In this document: in pieces, positions 16,052-23,384 of the stretch | Layout of the letters: each line of letters opens with the position of its first letter | Numbering within the stretch: position 1 is the stretch's first letter | From: Anaerolineae bacterium | GTDB lineage: Bacteria; Chloroflexota; Anaerolineae; B4-G1; SLSP01 | Reading direction: 5' to 3' | Assembly: GCA_025454475.1 (NCBI GenBank) | Contig: JALOOJ010000064.1 | Coordinates: 1-41,730 of the forward strand | Length of the DNA stretch: 41,730 nucleotides | Program-made: the position numbers and the translations under genes | The notes under the pieces: generated by a model | Databases searched by the model: none | Seen by the model: the letters and a program-made list of their open reading frames with translations, nothing else | What the model was told of the DNA's origin: nothing

Positions 16052-16192
16052 GGGCCTGTGTGCTTGGGGATGAGATCTGCCGTACCTCAACCCGCAGTAG
16101 CCGCGCCGACTCATCTGGCAGATCGTCGTCGACCAGCAATATGGCGGCCGTCGAACCCTGGTTGCTCTGCCGTGGTGAGGAGGAGGTAGGCC

Positions 16193-16717
16193 GTGGCATC
16201 CGGTGTCTTGCTGCTCAACGCGAGCTACGAACCGCTTGACATCATCCCGCTGAAGCGCGCTGTTTCCTTGCTTCTGCGGGACCGTGTCGAAGCTGCTTGC
16301 GCTGAGTCGATCGTTATGCGCGGCGCTTCCACCACCTGGCACATCCCTACGGTGATTCGTCTGCGCTACTACATCAATGCTCCCCGTCGCGGTGTGACCT
16401 GGAGCCGCGAGGCAGTACTGCGCCGCGATCACTATACGTGTGCCTATTGCGGGGCTCAGGTCGGGCTCCGACACAACGGTCGAGTGTACGAACGTCAGCA
16501 CTTCACGGTTGACCACGTGTTACCTGTGAGCCGCGGCGGCAAGAACACCTGGGGTAACACAGTCTGCGCTTGCCAGTCGTGTAACCAACGCAAGGCCAAT
16601 CGTCTGCCGAACGAAGCTAATATGCGGCTGCATTGGGAGCCAAAGACGCCGCGCGCCCGGTACATCGTGGCATCCGGCGAGATCCCCGCTACCTGGAAGG
16701 CGTACCTGGAGGTCTAG
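16193..16717 (+). CDS. HNH endonuclease
   Basis: A 174-residue HNH nuclease of the type widespread in Chloroflexota, Actinobacteria and Cyanobacteria (LLLNASYEPLDIIPLKRAV start). Zinc cysteines are C83 and C86 (CAYCG) and the CQSCN pair (C127, C130). The catalytic His is in TVDHV (H108), with the RGGKNTWGN loop giving the Asn. A GTG start follows AGGAGG. The domain nicks or cleaves DNA. These stand-alone copies are chromosomal housekeeping or repair proteins in many genomes rather than proven restriction enzymes. It has its own promoter and a strong terminator, so it is a single-gene unit. Confidence 0.85.
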   Translation: MASGVLLLNASYEPLDIIPLKRAVSLLLRDRVEAACAESIVMRGASTTWHIPTVIRLRYYINAPRRGVTWSREAVLRRDHYTCAYCGAQVGLRHNGRVYERQHFTVDHVLPVSRGGKNTWGNTVCACQSCNQRKANRLPNEANMRLHWEPKTPRARYIVASGEIPATWKAYLEV

Positions 16718-16749
16718 TCCAGGCGCCTGGTACATTCTGCTTGCGGTTG

Positions 16750-16781
16750 GACCCCGAGAGACTGCTTCTCTCGGGGTCTTT
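16750..16781 (+). terminator. Intrinsic terminator after the HNH gene
   Basis: A perfect 12-bp stem (16750-16761 with 16767-16778) with a 5-base loop, followed directly by TTT. This is the best terminator in the window and ends the HNH transcript. Confidence 0.85.
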
Positions 16782-16885
16782 CGTGAGAGGTCGCTGTGCT
16801 GGCGGCTCACCCGATGTGCAGCTAGAATGAGACGCAGACCGCCTCCGCGGGTTTCGGCGGTGTCAGAAAGGAGTGTGACCGGAAT

Positions 16886-18880
16886 ATGGGCTCAGGCCAT
16901 AGAGCGTGGGGTGCGGTGCTGCGCCAGGACGATGAGGCCGCGCGGCCAAAGATCAGCCGCGCGCTGGTTGTCCGCGTCGTACGCTACGCGCGGCGCTATT
17001 GGGGCACGGTTGGGCTGTTGATGGTCGCCATCACCATCTCGTCGCTTCTGGATCTCGTGCCTCCGCTGTTATACCGGCACCTCGTGGACGATGTACTGCC
17101 CAGCAAAGACCCCGCGGGGCTGAATTGGCTTGCGGTTGGCCTGATCGGTGTGCCAATTCTGGGCCGACTAATTGGTATCTGGCAGTCCTATCTTAGCGCC
17201 AGGGCCGGCGAGGGCATCATCCGCGATCTGCGAGAGTCGCTCTACCGGCACTTGCAGGCTATGAGCCTGCGTTTCTACACGCACACGAAGACCGGCGAGC
17301 TGATGTCGCGTCTCAACAACGATGTGAGCGGCGCTCAGCAGGCTGTGACGGGCACGCTGGTGAACCTCGTGTCCAATGTCGTGTCGCTCGTGTCGACGCT
17401 CGTCGTGATGATCTCTCTCGACTTAAGGCTCACAGTCATCGGTGTGGCGATACTGCCTCTGTTGATCCTGCCTGCCCGTAGCGTTGCGAAGCGGCTGCGC
17501 ACGATTACCCGGGGTTACATGGAGGCCAACGCCAAAATGAACGCCCTGATGAATGAGACGCTGAACGTAAGTGGAGCGCTGCTGGTGAAGATCTTCGGGC
17601 GCACTGAAGACGAGAACTCCAGGTTTACCGAGCGTGCGACTGAGGTTCGGGATCTGTCGGTCCGGCGCTCCATGGTCGCTCGCTGGTTCTACGCCGGTCT
17701 CGGGCTCACCAGTGCGCTGGGCACTGCTTTCGTCTTCTGGGCAGGTGGGCACTACGTCCTGCGAGACGCAATGACGGTGGGAACCATCATCGCTTTCAGC
17801 AGTTACCTGCGGCAGATCTACCAGCCTCTGACGGCGCTCGCTGGCGCCCAGGTGGAGTTTGCCACGAGCCTTGTGAGCTTCGAGAGGGTGTTTGAGGTCC
17901 TCGACTTACCGGTCGAGATCGACGACCGCCCATCTGCTGTGGAACTCACGCAGCCCCAAGGGTGGGTTCAGTTCGACCGAGTCTGGTTCCGCTATCGCGG
18001 CGATGGGGATGCGCCGCAGCTAGGTGCAGTGCGCCGCTATGGGGGTCGGGGAGGCCAGCCGGTGGAGGTCACGAAGAGCGGTGCGCTTGCCGATGACGTC
18101 GGGATTCCGCGTGCTGAGGGGGAAGGCCAGGACGACGAGGAGTTGCGATGGGTCTTGGAGGACGTGAGTTTCGACATCCGACCGGGCCAACTGGCGGCCC
18201 TGGTCGGGCCCAGCGGCGCCGGCAAGACCACGATCACCTACCTGCTGCCAAGGTTATACGATCCGAGCGAGGGCCGCATTCTGCTTGACGGTCGTGACCT
18301 GCGGGAGATCCGACTCGGCTCGCTGTCCTCCGCCATCGGCATGGTCACGCAGGAGACTTATCTATTTCACGATACCCTGCGCGCGAACCTGCTCTATGCG
18401 AGGCCGGAGGCCACCGATGAGCAGCTTGTGGTGGCGTGCAAAGCAGCGAATATCCATAGCCTCGTGCTCTCCCTACCAAACGGCTATGACACGGTTGTGG
18501 GCGAACGCGGCTACCGGCTTTCCGGGGGTGAGAAGCAGCGCGTGGCGCTTGCCCGCGTGATACTGAAAGATCCCCGCGTTCTGATTCTTGACGAAGCCAC
18601 GAGTCACCTGGATTCGGAGAGTGAGGCGCTGATCCAGGAAGCTCTGGAGCGCATTATGAAGGGACGCACGAGTCTGGTGATAGCGCACCGGCTCAGCACG
18701 GTGCTGTCGGCCGACGTGATCCTCGTGCTTGAGCAAGGGCGTATCGTCCAGCGGGGCAGACACGATGAGTTGCTGGCTGAGGGCGGTCTCTACCGTCAGC
18801 TCTTCGAGCGCCAGTTCGCGGCGGCGAAGCGGGGCCAGCCGGGCGCAGTCCGCGATGCTGGGCGCGCGCCTACCGGATAG
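16886..18880 (+). CDS. ABC exporter half-transporter (MsbA/LmrA type)
   Basis: A 664-residue fused permease-ATPase. A six-helix ABC membrane domain (about 40-330) precedes an ATPase with an A-loop YRG near 370, Walker A GPSGAGKTT (441-449), signature LSGGEKQ (S546), Walker B LILDEATS (D569, E570) and an H-loop at H601. Between the A-loop strand and VLEDVSF there is an unusual hydrophilic insert of about 40-45 residues (bases about 18010-18145). It should work as a homodimer exporting lipid or drug-like substrates. The ATG at 16886 follows AAAGGAG at somewhat long spacing; a TAGAAT box lies at 16823-16828. It probably stands as its own unit. Confidence 0.9.
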   Translation: MGSGHRAWGAVLRQDDEAARPKISRALVVRVVRYARRYWGTVGLLMVAITISSLLDLVPPLLYRHLVDDVLPSKDPAGLNWLAVGLIGVPILGRLIGIWQSYLSARAGEGIIRDLRESLYRHLQAMSLRFYTHTKTGELMSRLNNDVSGAQQAVTGTLVNLVSNVVSLVSTLVVMISLDLRLTVIGVAILPLLILPARSVAKRLRTITRGYMEANAKMNALMNETLNVSGALLVKIFGRTEDENSRFTERATEVRDLSVRRSMVARWFYAGLGLTSALGTAFVFWAGGHYVLRDAMTVGTIIAFSSYLRQIYQPLTALAGAQVEFATSLVSFERVFEVLDLPVEIDDRPSAVELTQPQGWVQFDRVWFRYRGDGDAPQLGAVRRYGGRGGQPVEVTKSGALADDVGIPRAEGEGQDDEELRWVLEDVSFDIRPGQLAALVGPSGAGKTTITYLLPRLYDPSEGRILLDGRDLREIRLGSLSSAIGMVTQETYLFHDTLRANLLYARPEATDEQLVVACKAANIHSLVLSLPNGYDTVVGERGYRLSGGEKQRVALARVILKDPRVLILDEATSHLDSESEALIQEALERIMKGRTSLVIAHRLSTVLSADVILVLEQGRIVQRGRHDELLAEGGLYRQLFERQFAAAKRGQPGAVRDAGRAPTG

Positions 18881-18885
18881 GCGCG
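18865..18885 (+). terminator. Hairpin at the end of the ABC exporter gene
   Basis: An 8-bp perfect stem CGCGCCTA/TAGGCGCG with a 5-base loop includes the stop codon TAG (18878-18880). There is no U-run, so it may stabilise the message or weakly terminate it. Confidence 0.4.
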
Positions 18886-18969
18886 GTTGGCCCGGTTGGC
18901 GCAGTGAGCGGCTAACGTGGACCTGGCTCGTGAGATTCGGCGATATGCCGTTGAACGGAGGCGATGGCT

Positions 18970-19719
18970 ATGAGGTTCTTCGACTGCAATGTGTCCTTCG
19001 GACTCCCTGCGCGACGTCCGCTCGCGCCTGTTGCCACGGCAGTGGAGCTCCTCGCAGAGATGGATGTCGCTGGGGTGGATCGTGCGCTCGTGTGGCACAT
19101 CGCGCAGCATGATGTCGCCCCTCAGACGGGCAACGCCATGCTCTCGGATGCCATTGCACCCCACGCGCGCCTGACGGGCTGCTGGACGGTGTTGCCGAAC
19201 CAGGCTCACGAGTTTCCAGAACCGTCCGAGCTCTTTCGACTGATGCGCGAGTCCCATGTGGCAGCACTGCGCGCTTTCCCGGACTCGCACCGCTTTCTGC
19301 TCAATGCAGTGTCGATGGGCGAGGTGCTGTCGGCTATGGATGAGCGCCGCGTACCGTTGTTCCTGTCGGTCAAGCGCGGTTGCACCTGGTCGACGATCTA
19401 CGATCTGATGGCGTCGTTCCCATCCCTGACCTGCGTTGTGTGCGATCACGGGTGCTGGGGTGAGGACCGCGCCTTCCGGCCGCTTCTCGAGCGGTACCCG
19501 AACCTCTACGTCGATACGGCTCAATACCTTCTTGACGGAGGCATTGAGGCGCTGGTGGCTGACTATGGCCCGCACCGCTTGCTGTTCGGGAGTGGATTCC
19601 CCGAATCGCATTTCGGGGGAATGATGATGGCCTTACGCCACGCTCAGATCCCGGATGGCGCGAAGGATGCGATCGCGTACGGCAACCTTGAGCGGCTCAT
19701 CGAGGAGGCGCAGCTATGA
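18970..19719 (+). CDS. Amidohydrolase-2-like protein lacking metal ligands
   Basis: A 249-residue TIM-barrel protein. I chose the ATG at 18970 (8 bases after GGAGG) over that at 18964. The fold follows PF04909, but the metal site is gone: the N-terminal DxHxH is DCNVS, and the terminal GTD is GSGFPES (LLFGSGFP), so the Asp is missing. Remaining His residues (HIAQHD, CDHGC) do not restore a site. The end overlaps the next amidohydrolase by an ATGA, so the two are coupled. I infer a non-catalytic partner or a different chemistry; a hydrolase role is unlikely. Confidence 0.7.
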   Translation: MRFFDCNVSFGLPARRPLAPVATAVELLAEMDVAGVDRALVWHIAQHDVAPQTGNAMLSDAIAPHARLTGCWTVLPNQAHEFPEPSELFRLMRESHVAALRAFPDSHRFLLNAVSMGEVLSAMDERRVPLFLSVKRGCTWSTIYDLMASFPSLTCVVCDHGCWGEDRAFRPLLERYPNLYVDTAQYLLDGGIEALVADYGPHRLLFGSGFPESHFGGMMMALRHAQIPDGAKDAIAYGNLERLIEEAQL

Positions 19720-20563
19720 GGGGCACTATGCTCGATAGATCACGGCTAGCGAGCGACTTCTGGGAGAATGGCAAGTCAGCTTCGTGCCCAATCTACGATA
19801 TGCATGGGCATATGGGGGCCTACCACTCGATCTACTTCCCACGCGGCGAGGCAGCAGACATGGTCCGTACCATGGATGAGGCCGGTGTCCGGCTGTTGCT
19901 GTTCTCGCATCACGCGGCACTCAACTCGCCGGATCTTGCCAACCGACCCAGCATCGAGGCTGTGCGGCGATTCCCCGATCGACTGCGCGCCTATTGTCTG
20001 GTGAACCCCAACTACCCTGAGCAGCTCACACGCGACCTGGCGACATTCGACGGTCTGTTTCCCGACGTGTACGTGGGTTTCAAGTTCCTCTCCGATTACC
20101 ACCGGGTGGCCCTGACCGATGACCGGTACGGTCCGGCGTGGGAGTATGCGGATTCCCCCGTGGGCTGCTTGTGTTGGCCCACACCTGGGGCGGCAGCGCC
20201 TACGACGGCGAGGATGTAGTGCAACAGGTAGCGGAGCGGTACCCACGCGTCAGGTTTCTGTTGGGGCACTCCTGCCATGGGGCGTGGGATGCCGCTGTGG
20301 CTCTGGCGCGATCCTTTCCGAACATATACCTGGAGTTGACCGCCGTCTTCGATGACCGCGGTGCGATTGAGAAACTGGTCGGGGAGGCCGGATCGGAGCG
20401 CATGCTGTTTGGTACGGATCTCCCGTGGTTTGACCCGCACCATGCCGTCGGGGTTCTGATGAACGCCGATATCACGGACCGGGACCGGCACAACATCTGC
20501 CACGCCAACGCGGAGAGGCTGCTGGCGCCGATCGTGCCTGAGCTCGTGGTGGCTCGCGAATGA
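19716..20563 (+). pseudogene. Amidohydrolase-2 gene broken by a frameshift
   Basis: Two adjacent frames make one amidohydrolase. The first part (from 19716) has IYDMHGHMG with the metal motif D28-x-H30-x-H32, then runs to PAWEYADS. The homologous sequence continues in the -1 frame with RGLLVLAHTWGGSAYD, FLLGHSCHG and LLFGTDLPWFDP-type motifs to 20563. The switch is at a run of five C (20155-20159); one inserted or two deleted C would restore a protein of about 282 residues with a complete metal site. It could be a sequencing error, a real mutation or, less likely, programmed -1 slippage. The start follows GAGGAGG and overlaps the previous stop (ATGA). Confidence 0.75.
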
Positions 20564-20618
20564 TGGCGCGCTCTTCTCCGATGGCGAGTGACCGACACGC
20601 CGGGAAGGATATGGTGGC

Positions 20619-21905
20619 GTGAAGACGCATCTGGGGCATCATCCCTACATCCAGGCACTCAGACGGGATCCGCTGCTGTTGCCGTTCTATGTGCCGGCTG
20701 TCGCTATTGCCCTTGCTCACGGGCTCCTGACCCCGGTCCTGCCCTACTACGCCGAGGGATTCGGTGCTTCGTACGGTTGGGTGGGCGCCTTGGTCGCTGC
20801 GCAGGGCCTTGGGACATTACTGACGGATCTTCCGAGCGGCCTGCTCATCAGCCGCCTCGGCCACCGCCGGGCGATGCTCCTTGGGTTGCTCGTGTTGGTC
20901 GCAGCCTCCGCCGGACTTGCTTGGGCCGGATCGATCGCTGTCGCGCTGGTCTACCGCTTCGTATCTGGGTTCGGCTTTGCCCTCTTTGGAGTGGCGCGTC
21001 ACGCGTATATCTCAGAACACACGGATCTGGCAAGTCGCGGCAAGGCCCTGGCGCTATTCGGCGGGCTCCTCAGGGTCGGGCAGTTCGTTGGGCCAATGGT
21101 GGGTGGGGCTGTGGCAGCCACGTGGGGGTTACGGGTGCCGTTTCTCGTCGCTGCTGTACTGAGTGTCCCAGCCCTGCTGTGCGTCGCGCTGTTCACCGCT
21201 GGACCGTGGTCCGTGACGGCTCGGTCTGTCCCGAGAGCGCCTCGCGACGAGCGCAGGGCGCGGCAGGACCGCTTCTGGGCGATGTTGCGCGAGAAGGCGA
21301 CGGTCCTCGCCCCCGCAGGCATGGGCCACATCTTCGCGCAGATGATCCGGTCAGGACGCAACACGATCATCCCGCTCTACGCTGCTGGGGCGCTCGGACT
21401 CGATGTGGATCGCGTCGGGTTGCTGATGGGGATCGCCGCTGCGGTTGAGATGGTCATGTTCCCGCCCGCAGGCTGGCTGATGGACAACCTTGGCCGCAAG
21501 TACGCTATCGTGCCGAGTTTCGCTGTCCAAGCCGTGGCGATGGCGCTAGTCCCGTTGACCGGCGGGTTCGGCGGTCTGTTAGCCTGTGCGATGGCTATCG
21601 GCGTGGGCAATGGGCTGAGCTCGGGTGCGATGATGGTGCTGGGTACGGACCTGGCGCCGGCGGGGGCACGGGGTGAGTTCCTCGGCGTTTGGGGACTCAT
21701 CGGCGACGTTGGCGGTACGGGAGGTCCGGCTGTCGTCGGGCTGGCTGCCGAGGTGCTGAGCCTGCCCGCGGCAGCCCTGTCGATGGCTGCAGCAGGCCTG
21801 GCCGCAGCGCTCACCGTTGGTTTGTTCCTGCCCGAAACGCTGAGGCGGCGGTCTGACCTGTCGCCAAAGCGATCCGTAACGGTCTCCGATCGACTCGGAA
21901 AGTGA
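20619..21905 (+). CDS. MFS transporter
   Basis: A 428-residue major facilitator superfamily carrier starting at GTG 20619 (GGAAGGA upstream). About 12 hydrophobic helices are visible. The loop-2/3 type motif is GLLISRLGHRRAM (residues about 74-86), repeated in the second half as GWLMDNLGRKYAIV. The central loop (about 200-225) is basic. Resembles sugar- or drug-proton symporter/antiporter groups; the substrate is not readable. It follows the broken amidohydrolase and precedes a 77-residue membrane protein, so it probably belongs to the same operon. Confidence 0.85.
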   Translation: MKTHLGHHPYIQALRRDPLLLPFYVPAVAIALAHGLLTPVLPYYAEGFGASYGWVGALVAAQGLGTLLTDLPSGLLISRLGHRRAMLLGLLVLVAASAGLAWAGSIAVALVYRFVSGFGFALFGVARHAYISEHTDLASRGKALALFGGLLRVGQFVGPMVGGAVAATWGLRVPFLVAAVLSVPALLCVALFTAGPWSVTARSVPRAPRDERRARQDRFWAMLREKATVLAPAGMGHIFAQMIRSGRNTIIPLYAAGALGLDVDRVGLLMGIAAAVEMVMFPPAGWLMDNLGRKYAIVPSFAVQAVAMALVPLTGGFGGLLACAMAIGVGNGLSSGAMMVLGTDLAPAGARGEFLGVWGLIGDVGGTGGPAVVGLAAEVLSLPAAALSMAAAGLAAALTVGLFLPETLRRRSDLSPKRSVTVSDRLGK

Positions 21906-21911
21906 GTCCTG

Positions 21912-22145
21912 ATGGTCCAGACAGCATTCCTAGTGGCCTTGGTGTCGGCAGGCGTCGTGGTCGCTCTGCAGGGGTATCTGGTGATCCGCGGTAAGCGGAG
22001 GCCCTTCGTGACGTACCCTGAGCGAAAGCTGCTGGAGGCTCTGCCGCTGAAAGCAGAGGCGCAGAAGCTGCAAGCATTAGGGCGGCTGCGCGTGGTCTAT
22101 GGTATCTTTCTCGCCGTCGTCGGGCTGTGGGGGCTCGCAGCGTGA
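21912..22145 (+). CDS. Small two-helix membrane protein
   Basis: A 77-residue protein, not recognised. An N-terminal helix (FLVALVSAGVVVALQGYLVI) is followed by a basic, polar middle (RGKRRPFVTYPERK and LKAEAQKLQAL) and a C-terminal helix (YGIFLAVVGLWGLAA), so both ends may face the same side. It starts 6 bases after the MFS stop and ends about 20 bases before the next MFS start, which argues it is a real cotranscribed gene. A role as accessory subunit of one of the transporters is inference. Confidence 0.55.
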   Translation: MVQTAFLVALVSAGVVVALQGYLVIRGKRRPFVTYPERKLLEALPLKAEAQKLQALGRLRVVYGIFLAVVGLWGLAA

Positions 22146-22167
22146 CCCGCGCACAGGGAGTTGGGCC

Positions 22168-23343
22168 TTGGTAGCGACTGCGGCCCACCTGCGACGCGGT
22201 CCGCAGCCTCTTGCGCTCGCTCGCGCGTTCTATGCGTGCTACTACGGCGCCAGCGCGTGCCTGATGCCATTCCTGGCTGTGCACTTCAGTGAGCTGGGGT
22301 TCAGCGGCGGCCAGATTGGGGTGCTTCGCGGCATCGCTCCGGTCGTCACGCTCCTTGCGGCCCCGCTCTGGAGCGGGCTCGCCGACATCACGCGGCGCCA
22401 CAGACTGCTGTGGCTCCTGGCGATCGCCGGCACATGGGCCGCGGCTCTGGCCTTGGCATCGGCGTCCTCGTATGTCGTGCTCATTGCGATCGTAGTCGCG
22501 CACGCGTTCTCTGGCGCGCCTGTGATACCGCTGGCCGACAGCACGGTCATCGGCCTGCTGGGAGCTCGTACCGATCTGTATGGCGCCCAGCGGTTGTGGG
22601 GCGCTGTCGGGTGGGGACTGTCCGGGCTTGTGATCGGGTTTGTGACTGAGCGCTTCGGCCTCAGATGGTCTTTTGTGGGCTACCTGCTGCTGATGGCGTC
22701 CGGGGGCCTCTTGGTTGCGGCGCTCCCGAAGCCCACCCTGACGCTAAGAGTTCGGGGCAACTACGGTGAGGACGTACGAAGGTTGCTGTCGAATCCGGGG
22801 TGGCTGGCATTCCTTGCATCGAGCCTGTTGGGCGGACTCTATCTCACCACCGAGATGAACTTCCTGATGCTCTACATGGCATCACTGGGTGCGGGCGAGT
22901 CGTTGATGGGCATTGCGTTGGTGATCAGCACGCTCGGTGAGCTGCCCATTTGGGCCCTGGCGCCCTACCTGCTGCGAAGGCTAGGCCCTCGGGGTCTGCT
23001 CGCAGTGGCGCTGCTCTCAGGTAGCATCCAAGGCCTGGCGTTCTCGCTCGCGACGACGCCCTGGGTGATTCTGCCGATCCAGCTCCTTCACGGCCTCGCC
23101 TTCTCTGCGGCGTGGGCCGCCGGGGTTGCGTACGTGGCTCGCACTGCGCCGAAGGGCACGCAGGCAACCGCGCAGGGCCTTTTCAGCGGGATCATGATGG
23201 GACTGGCGGCAGCCATCGGAGCCCTTATAGGTGGCCAGCTCTTTGACCGGGTGGGGGGCGCGATGACCTTTCGCCTCGCGGCGTTGATGCCACTTGCGGC
23301 GCTCGCGCTCCTCTGGCTAGGGACACGCCGACGCTTGGGGTAA
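22168..23343 (+). CDS. MFS transporter (MFS_1-like)
   Basis: A 391-residue carrier. I chose TTG at 22168, seven bases after a GGGAG site; the longer frame runs back into the neighbour and lacks a ribosome site. About 12 helices are visible. The first half has ARAFYACYYGASACLMPF then PLWSGLADITRRHRLLW, typical of LacY/nucleoside or phenylpropionate transporters (MFS_1_like). The late part RTAPKGTQATAQGLFSGI is also typical. It lies directly upstream of beta-mannosidase (41 bases), suggesting uptake of a sugar or small glycoside in the same unit. The substrate is inference. Confidence 0.8.
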   Translation: MVATAAHLRRGPQPLALARAFYACYYGASACLMPFLAVHFSELGFSGGQIGVLRGIAPVVTLLAAPLWSGLADITRRHRLLWLLAIAGTWAAALALASASSYVVLIAIVVAHAFSGAPVIPLADSTVIGLLGARTDLYGAQRLWGAVGWGLSGLVIGFVTERFGLRWSFVGYLLLMASGGLLVAALPKPTLTLRVRGNYGEDVRRLLSNPGWLAFLASSLLGGLYLTTEMNFLMLYMASLGAGESLMGIALVISTLGELPIWALAPYLLRRLGPRGLLAVALLSGSIQGLAFSLATTPWVILPIQLLHGLAFSAAWAAGVAYVARTAPKGTQATAQGLFSGIMMGLAAAIGALIGGQLFDRVGGAMTFRLAALMPLAALALLWLGTRRRLG

Positions 23344-23384
23344 CCGATCGAGGGCGCTGACATGACGCCAATGGAGGACATGCG

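Noticed and set aside
15433-16239. 268-codon frame overlapping NUDIX and HNH genes in another frame
   Set aside because: Arg/Gly/Ser-rich shadow; it would cover the complete NUDIX box in a different frame and run into the HNH start.
20138-20180. Programmed -1 frameshift at the C run in the second amidohydrolase
   Set aside because: The run of five C is only a partial match to a slippery heptamer, no strong pseudoknot is obvious downstream, and amidohydrolases are not known to use it. Kept only as a minor alternative to an indel.
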